A DNA stretch of 64,000 nucleotides from Acanthosepion esculentum (lineage: Eukaryota; Mollusca; Cephalopoda; Sepiida; Sepiidae), in NCBI GenBank assembly GCA_964036315.1, contig CAXIWW010000817.1:2143501-2207500 (forward strand), written 5' to 3'. Below, piece after piece: positions 13,314 to 27,300 of the stretch. The position numbers and the translations under genes are program-made. The number at the start of each line of letters is the position of its first letter. Position 1 is the stretch's first letter. The notes under the pieces were generated by a model. That model was not told where the DNA came from. It did no database searches and saw nothing but the letters and a program-made list of their open reading frames with translations.

Positions 13314-16300
13314 CTCAAATATGCGCCAGAAACCAAGATATCAGAAACAGGGCTGCTGGACGTAGTGTATCATCTTACATGAGACGCTCAAATATGGACC
13401 GGAAGCCAACAGGTGAGAGGCCAAGCTGCTAGACGTAGTCTAATATCTTACATTAGACGCTCAAATATGGACAAGAAACCAACAGATCAGAGGCCATGCT
13501 GCTGGACGTAATTTATCTTTTTACATTAGACGCTCAAATATGCACCAGAAACCAAGAGTTCAGAAACAGGGCTGCTGGACGTAGTGTATCATCTTACACA
13601 ACACGCTCAAATCTGGACCGGAAGCCAACAGGTCACAGGCCATGCTGCTGGACGTAGTCTAAGTTCTTACATTAGAAGCACAAATATTGACGGGAAACCA
13701 ACAGATCAGATGCCATGCTGCTGGCCGTAGTTAATCTTTTTACATTAGACGCTCAAATATGCACCAGAATCCAACAGATCAGAATCATGGCTGCTGGACG
13801 TAGTGTATCATGTTACACAAGACGCTCGAATATGGACCGGAAGCCAAGAGGTCAGAGGTCATGCTGCTGGACGTAGACTAAAATCTTATATTAGACGCCC
13901 AAATATGGACCGTAAACCAACAGATCAGATGCCATGCTGCTGGGCGTAGTTTATCTATTTACATTAGACGCTCAAATATGTACAGAAACGAACAGATCAG
14001 AATCATGTCTGCTGGACGTAGTGTATCATTTTACACAATATGCTCAAATATTGACGGGAAGCCAACAGGTCAGAGGCCATGCTGCTGCATGTATTCTGAA
14101 ATCTTACATTTGATACTCAAATATGGACCAGAAACCAACAGATCAGAGGCCATGCTGCTGGTCGTAGTTTATCTTTTTACATTAGACGCTCAAATATGCA
14201 CCAGAAACCAACAGATCAGAATCATGGCAGCTGGACGTAGTGTATAATCTTACACAAGACGCTAAAATATCGACCGGAAACATACAGGTCAGAGGCCATG
14301 CTGCTGGACGTAGTCTAAAATCTTGCATTAGACGCTCAAATATGGGCCGGAAGCCAACAGGTCAGAGGCCATGCTGCTGGACGTAGTCTAAAATGTTATA
14401 TTGGACGCTCAAATATGGACCGGAAACCAACAGATCCGAGGCCATGTGACTTCACGTCGTTTATCTTTTTACATTAGAAGCTCAAATATGCACCAGAAAG
14501 CCAGAGATCAGAACAGGGCTGCTGGACGTAGTGTATCATCTTACACAAGATGCTCAAATATGGACCAGAAGCCAACAGGTCACAGGCCATGCTGCTGGAC
14601 GTAGTCTAATATCTTACATTAGACGCACAAATATGGACGGGAAACCAACAGATCAGATGCCATGCTGCTGGAGGTAGTTTATCTATTTACATTAGACGCT
14701 CAAATATGTACAGAAACGAACAGATCAGAATCATGTCTGCTGGACGTAGTGTATCATCTTACACAAGACGCTCAAATATGGACCGGAAGCCAAGAGGTCA
14801 GAGTCTATGCTGCTGGTCGTAGTCTAAAATCTTACATTAGAGGCTCAAATATGGACCGGAAACCAACAGATCAGAGGCCATGCTGCTGGTCGTAGTTTAT
14901 CTTTCTACATTAGACGCTCAAATATGCACCAGAAACCAAGAGATCAGAAACAGGTCTGCTGGACGTAGTGTATCACCTTACAGAAGACGCTCAAATATGG
15001 ACCGGAAGCCTACAGGTCAGAGGACATGCTGCTGGACGTAGTCTAAAATCTTATATTTGCCGCTCAAATATGGATCGAAAACCAACAGATCAGAGGCCAT
15101 GCTGCTGGACGTAGTATATCTTTTTACATTAGACGCTCAAATATGCACAAGATACCAAGAGATCAGAAACAGGGCTGCTGGACGTAGTGTATCATCTTAC
15201 ACAAGACGCTCAAATATGGACCGGAAGCCAACAGGTCAGAGGCTATGCTGCTGGACGTAGTCTAAAATCTTATATTAGACGCTCAAATATGGACCGGAAA
15301 CCAACAGATCAGAGGCCATGCTGCTGGACGTAGTTTATCTTTTTACATTAGACGCTCAAATATGCAATAGAAACCAAGAGATCAGAAACAGGGCTGCTGG
15401 ACGTAGTGTATCATCTTACACAAGACTCTCAAATATGGACCTGAAGCCAACAGGTCAGAGGCAATGCGGCTGGACGTAGTCTAAAATCTTACATTGGACG
15501 CTCAAATATAGTCCGGAAACCAACAGATTAGAGGCCATGCTGCTGGACGTAGTTTACCTTTTACATTAGACGCTCAAATATGGATCGGAATCCAACAGAT
15601 CAGAGGCCATGCTGCTGGACGTAGTTTCTCTTTTTACATTAGACGCTCAAATATGCATTTAGAAACAAGAGATCAATATCATGGCTGCTGGACGTAGTGT
15701 ATCATCTTACACAAGACTGTCAAATATTGACCGGAAGCCAAGAGGTCAGAGGCCATGCTGCTGGACGTAGTCTAAAATCTTACATTAGACGCTCAAATAT
15801 GAACCGGAAACCAACAGATCAGAGGCCATGCAGCTGGACGTAGATTATCTTTTTACATTAGACGCTCAAATATGCACCATAAACCAAGAGATCAGAAACA
15901 GGGCTGCTGGACGTTGTGTATCATATAGACAAGACGCTCAAATACGGACCGGAAACCCAGAGTTCAGAGGCCATGCTGCTGGACGTAGTCTAAAATCTTA
16001 CATTAGATGCTCAAATATGGACCGGAAACCAACAGATCAGAGGCCATGCTGCTGGTCGTAGTTTATCTTTTTACATTAGACGCTCAAATATGCAACAGAA
16101 ACCAAGAGATCAGAATCATGGCTGCTGGACGTAGTGTATCATCTTACACAAGACGCTCAAATATGGACCGGAAGCCAACAGGTCAGAGGCTATGCTGCTG
16201 GACGTAGTCTAAAATCTTATATTAGATTCTCAAATATGCACCAGAAACCAACAGAACAGAATCATGGCTGCTGGACATAGTGTATCATCTTACACAAGAC

Positions 16301-19300
16301 GCTCAAACATGAACCGGAAGCCAAGAGGTCAGAGTCCATGCTGTTGGTCGTAGTCTAAAATCTTACATTAGAGGCTCAAATATGGACCGGAAACCAACAG
16401 ATCAGAGGCCATGCTGCTGGACGTAGTCTAACATCTTATATTAGAAGCTCAAATATGAACCGGAAACCAACAGATCAGAGGCCATGCTGCTGGACGTAGT
16501 ATATCTTTTTACATTAGACGCTCAAATATGCACCAGAAACCAAGAGATCAGAAACAGGACTGCTGGACGTAGTGTATCATCTTACACAAGACGCTCAAAT
16601 ATGGACATGAAGACAACAGGTCAGAGGCAATACGGCTGGACGTAGTCTAAAATCTTACATTGGACGCTCAAATATGGTCCGGAAAACAACAGATCAGAGG
16701 CCATGCTGCTGGACGTAGTTTATCTTTTTACATTAGACGCTCAAATATGCACCTGAAACCAACAGAATAGAATCATATCTGCTGGACATAGTGTATCTTC
16801 TTACACTAGACGCTCAAATATGGACCGGAAGCCAAGAGGTCAGAGTCCATGCTGCTGGTCGTAGTCTAAAATCTTACATTAGAGGCTCAAATATGGACCG
16901 GAAACCAACAGATCAGAGGCCATGCTGCTGGGCGTAGTTTATCTCTTACATTAGACGGTCAAATATGAACCAGAAACCAAGAGATCAGAAACAGGGCTGC
17001 TGGACGTAGTGTATCATCTTACACAAGACGCTCAAATATGGACCGGAAGCCAACAGGTCAGAGGCCATGCTGCTGGAAGTAGTTTATCTTTTTACATTAG
17101 ACGCTCAAATATGCACCAGAAACCAAGAGATCAGAAACAGGGCTGCTGGACGTTGTGTATCATCTTACACAAGATGCTCAAATATGGAACGGAAACCAAG
17201 AGTTCAGAGGCCATGCTGCTGGACGTAGTCTAACATCTTACAGTAGACGCTCAAATATGGACCGGAAACCAACAGATCAGAGACCATGCTGCTGGACGTA
17301 GCTTAGCTTTTTACATTAGACGCTCAAATATGCACTAGAAATCAAGAGATCAGAAACAGGGCTGCTGGACCTAGTGTATCATCTTACACAAGACGCTCAA
17401 ATATGGACCGGAAGCCAACAGGTCAGAGGCCATGCTGCTGGACGTAGTCTAAAATCTTACATTAGACGCTCAAATATGAACCGGAAACCAACAGATCAGA
17501 GGCCTGCTGCTGGACGTAGTTTATCTTTTTACATTAGACGCTCAAATATGCATCAGAAACCAACAGATCAGAATAATGGCTGCTAGACGTAGCGTATCAT
17601 CTTACACAAGACGCTCAAATAAGGACCGGAAACCAACAGATCAGAGGCCATGCTGCTGGACGTAGTTTATCTTTTTACATTAGACGCTCATATATGCACT
17701 AGAAACCAAGAGATCAGAAACAGAGGTACTGGAAGTAGTGTATCATCTTAAACAAGACGCTCAAATATGGAGCGGAAGCCAACAGGTCAGAGGCTATGCT
17801 GCTGGACGTAGTCTAAAATCTTATATTAGACGCTCAAATATGGACCGGAAACCAACAGATCAGAGTCCATGCTGCTGGATGTAGTATATCTTTTTACATT
17901 AGACGCTCAAATATGCACAAGGAACCAAGAGATCAGAAACAGGGCTGCTGGACGTAGTGTATCATCTTACACAAGACGCTCAAATATGGACCGGAAGCCA
18001 ACAGGTAAGAGGCTATGCTGCTCGACGTAGACTAAAATCTTATATTAGACGTTCAAATATTGACCTGAAACCAACAGATCAGAGGCCAAGCTGCTGGACG
18101 TAGTATATCTTTACATTAGACGCTCAAATATGCTCAAGATACAAAGAGATCAGAAACAGGGCTGCTGGACGTAGTGTATCATCTTACACAAGACGCTCAA
18201 ATATGGACCTGAAGCCAACAGGTCAGAAGCAATGCCGCTGGACGTAGTCTAAAATCTTACATTGGACGCTGAAATATGGTCCGGAAACCAACAGATCAGA
18301 GGCCATGCTGCTGGACGTAGTTTATCTTTTTATATTAGACGCTCAAATATGCACCAAAAACCAACAGATCAGAATCATGGCGGCTGGGCGTAGTGTATCA
18401 TCTGACACAAGACGCTCAAATATGGACCGGAAGCCAACAGGTCAGAGTCCATGCTGCTGGTCGTAGTCTAAAATCTTACATTAGACGCTCAAATATGGAC
18501 CGGAAACCAACAGATCAGAGGCCATGCTGCTGGACGTAGTTTATCTTTTTACATTAGACGCTCAAATATGCACCAGAGACCACCAGATCAGAAACAGGGC
18601 TGCTGGACGTAGTGTATCATCTTACACAAGACGCTCAGATATAGTCCGGAAGCCAACAGGTCAGAGGCCATGCTGCTGGACGTAGTCTAAAATCTTACAT
18701 TGGACGCTCAAATATGGTCGGGAAACGAACAGATCAGAGGCCATGCTGCTGGACGTAGTTTATCTTTTTACATTAGACGCTCAAATATGCACCAGAAACC
18801 AACAGATCAGAATCATGGCTGCTGGACGTAGTGTATCATCTTACACAAGACGGTCAAATATGGACCGGAAGCCAACAGGTCAGAGGCCATGCTGCTGGTC
18901 GTAGTCTAAGATCTTACATTAGAGGCTAAAATATGGACCGGAAACCAACAGATCAGAGGCCATGCTGCTGGACGTAGTTTATCTTTTACATTAGACGGTC
19001 AAATATGCACCAGAAACCAAGAGTTCAGAAACAGCCTGCTGGACGTAGTGTATCATCTTACACAAGACGATCAAATATGGACCGGAAGCCAACAGGTCAG
19101 AGGCCATGCTGCTGGACATAGTCTAAAATCTTACATTAGACGCTCAAATAGGGACCGGAAACCAACAGATCAGAGGCCATGCTGCTGGCCGTAGTTTATC
19201 TTTTTACATTAGAGGCTCAAATATCCACCAGGAGCCAACAGATCAGAATCACGGCTGCTGGACGTAGTGTATTATCTTACAGAAAACGCTCAAATATGGA

Positions 19301-19872
19301 CCGGAAACCAAGAGTTCAGAGGCAATGCGGCTGGACGTAGTCTAAAATCTTACATTAGACGCTCAAATATTGTCCGGAAACCAACAGATCAGAGGCCATG
19401 CTGCTGGACGTAGTTTATCTTTTTACATTAGACGCTCAAATATGCACCAGAAACCAACAGATCAGAATCATGGCTGCTAGTCGAAGTGTATCATCTTACA
19501 CAAGACGCTGTGATATGGTCCGGAAGCCAACAGGTCAGAGGCCATGCTGCTGGACGTAGTCTAAAATCTTACATTAGACGCTCAAATATGGACCGGAAAC
19601 CAACAGATCAGAGGCCATGCTGCTGGACGTAGTTTATCTTTTTACATTAGACGCTCAAATATGCACCAGAAACCAAGAGATCAGAAACTGAGCTGCTGGA
19701 AGTAATGTATCATCTTACACAATACGCTCAAATATGGACCGGAAGCCAACAGGTCTGAGACTATGCTGCTGGACGTAGTCAAAAATCTTATATTAGACGC
19801 TCAAATATAGACCGGAAACCAACAGATCAGAGGCCATGCTGCTGGGTGTAGTATATCTTTTTACATTAGACG
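13314..19872 (+). repeat. Large tandem duplication in family C, copy 2 with internal deletion
   Basis: This copy follows copy 1 collinearly to about 18480. There it jumps to sequence matching about 11920-13313 of copy 1, where the offset becomes about 6,558. About 1.3 kb (close to six trimers) is missing relative to copy 1. Next to the jump, near 18590-18610, copy 2 reads GAAACAGGGCTGCTGGACG where copy 1 near 12030-12050 reads GAACCATGGCTACTAGTCG. That is a short patch consistent with gene conversion or a complex deletion join. The copy ends at the same type-1/type-2 boundary at which copy 1 ends. Confidence 0.87.
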
Positions 19873-22800
19873 CTCAAATATGCACAAGAAACCAAGAGAT
19901 CAGAAACAGGGCTGCTGGACGTAGTGTATCATCTTACACAAGACGCTCAAATATGGACCGGAAGCCAACAGGTCAGAGGCTATGCTGCTCGACGTAGACT
20001 AAAATCTTGTATTAGTCGCTCAAATATGGACCGGAAACCAACAGATCAGAGGCCATGCTACTGGACGTAGTATATCTTTACATTAGACGCTCAAATATGC
20101 ACCAGAAACCAAGAGATCATAAACAGGGCTGCTGGACTTTGTGTATCATATAAAAAAGACGCTCAAATACGGACCGGAAACCAACAGTTCAGAGGCCATG
20201 CTGCTGGGCGTAGTCTAAAATCTTACATTAGACGCTCAAATATGGACCGGAAACCAACAGATCAGAAGCCATGCTGCTGGACGTAGTTTATCTTTTTACA
20301 TTAGACGCTCAAATATGCACCAGAAACCAACAGATCAGAATCATGGCTGCTAGACGTAGTGTATCATCTTACACAAGACGCTCAGATATAGTCCGGAAGC
20401 CAACAGGTCAGAGGCCATGCTGCTGGACGTAGTTTATCTTTTTACATTAGAGGCTCAAATATCCACCAGGAGCCAACAGATCAGAATCAGGGCTGCTGGA
20501 CGTTGTGTATCATCTTACACACGACGCTCAAATATGGACCGGAAACCAAGAGTTCAGAGGCCATGCTGCTGGTGGTAGTGTAATATCTTACATTAGATGC
20601 TCAAATATGGACCGGAAACCAACAGATCAGAGGCCATGCTGCAGGACGTAGTTTATCTTTTTACATTAGAGGCTCAAATATCCACCAGAAGCCAACAGAT
20701 CAGAATCATGGCTGCTGGACGTAGTGTATCATCTTACACAAGACGCAGAAATATGGACCGGAAGCCAACATGTCAGAGGCCATGCTGCTGGACGCAGTCT
20801 AAAATCTTATATTAGACGCTCAAATATGGACCGGAAACCAACCGATCAGAGGCCATGCTGCTGGGCCTAGTATATCTTTTTACATTAGACGCTCAAATAT
20901 ACACAAGATACCAAGAGATCAGAAACAGGGCTGCTGGACGTAGTGTATCATCTTACACAAGACGCTCAAATATGGAGCTGAAGCCAACAGATCAGAGGCA
21001 ATGCCGCTGGACGTAGTCTAAAATCTTACATTAGACGCTCAAATATGGTCTGGAAACCAACAGATCTGAGGCCATGCTGCTGGACGTAGTTTATCTTTTT
21101 ACATTAGACGCTCAAATATGCACCAGAAACAAAAAGATCAGAATCATGGCTGCTAGACGTAGTGTATCATCTTACACAAGACGCTCAGATATGGTCCGGA
21201 AGCCAACAGGTCAGAGGCCATGCTGCTGGGCGTAGTCTAAAATCTTACATTAGACGCTCAAATATGGAACGGAAACCAACAGATCAGAGGCCATGCTGAA
21301 GGATGTAGTATATCTTTTTACATTAGACGCTCAAATATGCACAAGAAACCAAGAGATCAGAAACAGGGCTGCTAGACGTAGTGTAACATCTTACACAAGA
21401 CGCTCAAATATGGAACTGAAGCCAACAGGTCAGAAGCAATGCGGCTGGACGGAGTCTATAATCTTACATTGGACGCTCAAATATGGTCCTGAAACCAACA
21501 GATCTGAGGCCATGCTGCTGGACGTAGTTTATCTTTTTACATTAGACGCTCATATAGGCACCAGAAACCAACAGATCAGAATCATGGCTGCTGGACGTAG
21601 TGTATCATCTTACACAAGCGGGTCAAATATGGACCGGAAGCAAAGAGGTCAGAGTCCATGCTGCTGGTCGTAGTCTAAAATCTTACATTAGAGGCTCAAA
21701 TATGGACCGGAAACCAACAGATCAGAGGCCATGCTGCTGGACGTAGTATATCTTTTTACATTAGACGCTCAAATATGCACAAGATACCAAGAGATCAGAA
21801 GCAGGGCTGCTGGACGTAGTGTATCATCTTACACAAGACGCTCAAATATGGACCTGAAGCCAAGAGGTCAGAGGCCATGCTGCTGGACGTAGTTTATCTT
21901 TTTACATTAGACGCTCAAATATGCACCAGAAAACAAGTGATCAGAAACAGGTCTGCTGGACGTAGTGTATCATCTTACAGAAGAAGCTCAAATATGGACC
22001 GGAAGCCAACAGGTCAGAGGCCATGCTGCTGGACGTAGTCTAAAATCTTACATTAGACGCTCAAATATGAACAGGAAACCAACAGATCAGAGGCCATGCT
22101 ACTGGACATAGATTATCTTTTTACATTAGACGCTCAAATATGCACCAGAAACCAAGAGATCAGAAACAGGGCTGCTGGACTTTGTGTATCATATAAACAA
22201 GACGCTCAAATACGGACCGGAAACCAAGAGTTCAGAGGCCATGCTGCTGGACGTAGTCTAAAATCTTACATTAGACGCTCAAATATGGACCGGAAACCAA
22301 CAGATCAGAGGCCATGCTGCTGGGCGTAGTTTATCTTTTTACATTAGACGCTCAAATATGGACCGGAAACCAACAGATCAGAATCATGGCTGCTAGACGT
22401 AGTGTATCATCTTACACAAGACGCTCAGATATAGTCCGGAAGCCAACAGGTCAGAGGCCATGCTGCTGGACGTAGTCTAAAATCTTACATTAGACGCTCA
22501 AATATAGACCGGAAACCAACAGGTCAGAGGCCATGCTGCTGGACGTAGTTTATCTTTTACATTAGACGGTCAAATATGCACCAGAAACCAAGAGATCAGA
22601 AACAGGGCTGCTGGACGTAGTGTATCATCTTACACAAGACGCTCAAATATGGACCGGAAGCCAACTGGTCAGAGGCCATGCTGCTGGACCTAGTCTAAAA
22701 TATTACATTAGACGCTCAAATATGGACCGGAAACCAAAAGATCAGAGGCCATGCTTCTGGACGTAGTTTATCTTTTTACATTAGAGGCTCAAATATCCAT

Positions 22801-24278
22801 CAGGAGCCAACAGATCAGAATCACGGCTGCTGGACGTAGTGTATCATCTTACAGAAGACGCTCAAATATGGACCGGAAGCCAACAGGTCAGAGGCTATGC
22901 TGCTGGACGTAGTCTCAAATCTTACATTAGACGCTGAAATATGAACAGGAAACCAACAGATCAGAGGCCATGCTGCTGGACGTAGATTATCTTTTTACAT
23001 TACACGCACAAATATGCACCAGAAACCAATAGATCAGAGGCCATGCTGCTGGACGTAGTGTATCATCTTACACAAGAATCTCAAATATGGACCGGAAGCC
23101 AACAGGTCAGAGGCATGCTGCTGGACGTAGTCTAAAATCTTATATTAGACGCTCAAATATGGACCGGAAACCAACCGATCAGAGGCCATGCTGCTGGACG
23201 TAGTATGTCTTTTTATATTAGACGCTCAAATATGTACAAGATACCAAGAGATCAGAAACAGGGCTGCTGGACGTACTGTATCATCTTACACAAGACGCTC
23301 AAATATGGACCTGAAGCCAACAGGTCAGAAGCAATGCGGCTGGACGTAGTCTAAAATCTTACATTAGACGCTCAAATATGGTCGGGAAACCAACAGATCA
23401 GAGGCCATGCTGCTGGACGTAGTTTATCTTTTTACATTAGAGGCTCAAATATGCACCAGAAACCAACAGATCAGAATCATGGCTGGTAGACGTAGTGTAT
23501 CATCTTACACAAGACGCTCAGATATGGTCCGGAAGCCAACAGGTCAGAGGCCATGCTGCTGGACGTAGTCTAAAATCTTACATTAGAGGCTCAAATATGG
23601 ACCCGAAATCAACAGGTCAGAGACCATGCTGCTGGATGTAGTATATCTTTTTACATTAGACGCTCAAATATGCACAAGAAAACAAGAGATCAGAAACAGG
23701 GCTGCTGGACGTAGTGTATCATCTTACACAAGACGCTCAAATATGGACCGGAAGCCAACAGGTCAGAGGCTATGCTGCTCGACGTAGACTAAAATCTTAC
23801 ATTAGACGCTCAAATATGGATCGGAAACCAACAGATCAGAGGCCATGCTGCTGGACGTAGTTTATCTTTTTACATTAGACGCTCAAATATGCACCAGAAA
23901 CCAAGAGATCAGAGACAGGGCTGCTGGACGTAGTGTGTCATATTACACAAGACGCTCAAATATGGACCGGAAGGCAACAGGTCAGAGGCTATGCTGGTGG
24001 ACGTAGTCTTAAATCTTGTATTAGACATTCAAATATGTACCGGAAACAAACAGATCAGAGGCCATGCTGCTGGACGTAGTATATCTTTTTACATTAGACG
24101 GTCAAATATGCACCAGAAACCAAGAGATCAGAAACAGGGCTGCTGGACGTAGTGTATCATCTTACAAAAAACGCTGAAATATGGACCGGAAGCCAACAGG
24201 TCAGAGGCTATGCTGCTGGACGTAGTCTAAAATCTTATATTAGACGCTCAAATATGGACCGGAAACCAAGAGATCAAA

Positions 24279-24367
24279 GGCCATGCTGCTGGACGTAGTA
24301 TATCTTTTTCTGGTGCATATTTGAGCGTCTAATGTAAAAAAGATAAACTACGTCCAGCAGCATGGCC
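24279..24367. other. Central axis of the mirror: family C inversion with 31-bp stem
   Basis: Plus-oriented C ends in TATATCTTTTTC at 24310 and minus-oriented C continues at once with TGGTGCATATTTGAGCGTC. Positions 24279-24309 pair with 24337-24367 over 31 bp with one mismatch, leaving a 27-nt loop (24310-24336). The join links the tail of a type-1 monomer to the interior of an inverted type-2 monomer, with a TTT overlap and no filler. The flanking monomers on the two sides are not near-identical, which argues against a simple fold-back sequencing artefact. Confidence 0.9.
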
Positions 24368-27300
24368 TCTGTTCTGTTGGTTTCCGGTCCATATTTGTGC
24401 GTCTAATGTAAGATTTTAAACTACGCCCAGCAGCATGGCCTCTGACCTGTTGGCTTCCGGTCCATATTTGAGCGTCTTGTATAAGATGATACACAACGTC
24501 CAGCAGCCATGATTCTGATCTCTTGGTTTCTGGTGCATATTTGAGCGTCTAATGTAAAAAGATAATCTACGTCCAGCAGCATGGCCTCTGATATTTGGTT
24601 TCCGGTTCATATTTGAGCGTCTAATGTAAGATTTTAGACTACATCCAGCAGCATGGCCTCTGACCTGTTGGCTTCCGTTCCATATTTGAGCGTCTTCTGT
24701 AAGATGATACACTACGTCCAGCAGACCTGTTTCTGACCTCTTGGTTTCTGGTGCATATTTGAGCGTCTAATGTAAAAATACATACTACGTCCAGCAGCAT
24801 GGCCTCTGATCTGTTGGTTTTCGGTCCATATTTGAGCGTCTAATACAAGATTTTAGACTACGTCCAGCAGCATAGCCTCTGACCTGTTGGCTTCCGGTCC
24901 ATATTTGAGCGTCTTGTGTAAGATGATACACTACGTCCAGCAACCCTGTTTCTGATCTCTTGGTTTGTGGTGCATATTTGAGCGTCTAATGTAAAAAGAT
25001 AAACTACGACCAGCAGCATGGCCTCTGATCTGTTGGTTTCCGGTCCATATTTGAGCGTCTAATGTAAGATATTAGACTACGTCCAGCAGCATGGCCTCTG
25101 ACCTGTTGGCTTCCGGACCATATCTGAGCGTCTTGTGTCAGATGATACACAACGTCTAGCAGCCATGATTCTGATCTGTTGGTTTCTGGTGCATATTTGA
25201 GCGTCTAATGTAAAAAGATAAACTACGACCAGCAGCATGGCCTCTGATCTGTTGGTTTCCGGTTCATATTTGAGCGTCTAATGTAAGATTTTAGACTACG
25301 TCCAGCAGCATGGACTCTGACCTCTTAGCTTCCGGTTCATATTTGAGCGTCTTGTGTAAGATGATACACTACGTCCAGCAGCCATGATTCTGATCTGTTG
25401 GTTTCTGGTGCATATTTGAGCGTCTAATGTAAAAAGAAACACTACGTACAGCAGCATGGCCTCTGATCTGTTGATTTTCGGTCCATAATTTAGCGTCTAA
25501 TATAAGATTTTAGACTACGTCCAGCAGCATAGCCTCTGACCTGTTGGCTTCCGGTCCATATTTGAGCGTCTAATATAAGATTTTCCGGTCCGTATTTGAG
25601 CGTCTTGTGTATATGATACACAACGTCCAGCAGCCCTGTTTCTGATCTCTTGGTTTCTGGCGCATATTTGAGCGTCTAATGTAAAAAGATAATCTACGTC
25701 CCGCAGCATGGCCTCTCATCTGTTGGTTTCCGGTCCATATTTGAGCGTCTAATATAAGATTTTAGACTACATCCAGCAGCATAGCCTCTGACCTGTTGGC
25801 TTCCGGTCCATATTTGAGCGTCTTGTGCAAGATGATACACTACGTCCAGCTGACCTGTTTCTGATCTCTTGGTTTCTGGTGCATATTTGACCGTCTAATG
25901 TAAAAGATAAATTACGTCCAGCAGCATGGCCTCTGATCTGTTGGTTTCCGGTCCATATTTGAGCCACTAATGTAAGATTTTAGACTACGACCAGCAGCAT
26001 GGACTCTGACCTCTTGGCTTCCGGTCCATATTTGAGCGTCTTGTGTAAGATGATACACTACGTCCAGCAGCCCTGTTTCTGATCTCTTGGTACCTTGTGC
26101 ATATATGAGCGTCTAATGTAAAAAGATATACTACGTCCAGCAGCATGGCCTCTGATCTGTTGGTTTCCGGTCCATATTTGAGCGTCTAATATAAGATTTT
26201 AGACTACGTGCAGCAGCATAGCCTCTGACCTGTTTGCTTCCGGTCCATATTTGAGAGTCTTTTGTAAGATGATACACTACGTCCAGCAGCCCTGTTTCTG
26301 ATCTCTTGGTTTCTTGTGCATATTTGAACGTCTAATGTAAAAAGATATACTACGACCAGCAGCATGGCCTCTGATCTGTTGGTTTCCGGTCTATATTTGA
26401 GCGTCTAATGTAAGATTTTAGACTACGTCCAGCAGCATGGCGTCTGACCTGTATGTTTCCTGTCGATATTTGAGCGTCTTGTGTAAGATGATACACTACG
26501 TCCAGCAGCCATGATTCTGATCTGTTGGTTTCTGGTGCTTATTTGAGCGTCTAATATAAAAAGATAAACTACGTCCAGCAGCATGGGCTCTGATCTGTTG
26601 GATTCCGGTCCATATTTGAGCGTCTAATGTAAGATTTTAGATTACGCCCAGCAGCATGGCCTGTGACCTCTTGGCTTCCGGTCAATATTTGACCGTCTTG
26701 TGTAAGATGATACACCACGTCCAGCAGCCATGATACTGATCTCTTGTTTCTGATGCATATTTGAGCGTCTAATGTAAAAAGAGAAACTACGTCCAGCAGC
26801 ATGGCCTCTGATCTGTTGGATTCCGGTCCATATTTGAGCGTCTAATGTAAAAGGGAAACTACATCCAGCAGCATGGCCTCTGATCTGTTGTTTCCGGTCC
26901 ATATTTGAGCGTCTAAGCCGCATTGCATCTGACCTGTTGGCTTCAGGTCCATATTTGAGCCTCTTGTGTAAGATGATACACTACGTCCAGCAGCCCTGTT
27001 TCTGAACTCTTGGTATCTTGTGCATATTTGAGCGTCTAATGTAAAAAGATATACTACGTCCAGCAGCATGGCCTCTGATCTGTTGTTTCCGGTCCATATT
27101 TGAGCGTCTAATATAAGATTTTAGACTACGTCCAGCAGCATAGCCTCTGACCTGTTGGCTTCCGGTCCATATTTGAGCGTCTTGTGTAAGATGATACATT
27201 ACGTCCAGCAGCCCTGTTTCTGATCTCTTGGTTTCTTGTGGATATTTGAGCGTCTAATGTAAAAAGATATACTACGTGCAGCAGCATGGCCTCTGATATG

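Larger units (their letters stand above)
4671..24309 (+). repeat. Family C 73-bp satellite (219-bp trimer), left arm
   Basis: About 270 monomers of 73 bp. Every monomer carries GACGCTCAAATATG and GCTGCTGGACGTAGT. Three types alternate. Type 1 has CCAACAGATCAGAGGCC and ends TTTATCTTTTTACATTA. Type 2 has CCAAGAGATCAGAAACAGG and ends GTATCATCTTACACAA. Type 3 has AAGCCAACAGGTCAGAGG and ends CTAAAATCTTACATTA. Together they form a 219-bp unit. Register slips occur, for example two type-3-like units in a row near 6420-6540 and a shortened unit near 10960-10980. A recurring stop limits frames to about one trimer (66-77 codons), so nothing here codes for protein. The outermost monomers (4671-5000) are more diverged than the interior ones. 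Confidence 0.97.

Noticed and set aside
24279..24367. The palindrome as an assembly or sequencing fold-back artefact
   Set aside because: Such artefacts give near-identical arms. Here monomers flanking the axis differ clearly, the arms have different HOR content and lengths, and the outer shells repeat the mirror. Long reads would still be the decisive test.
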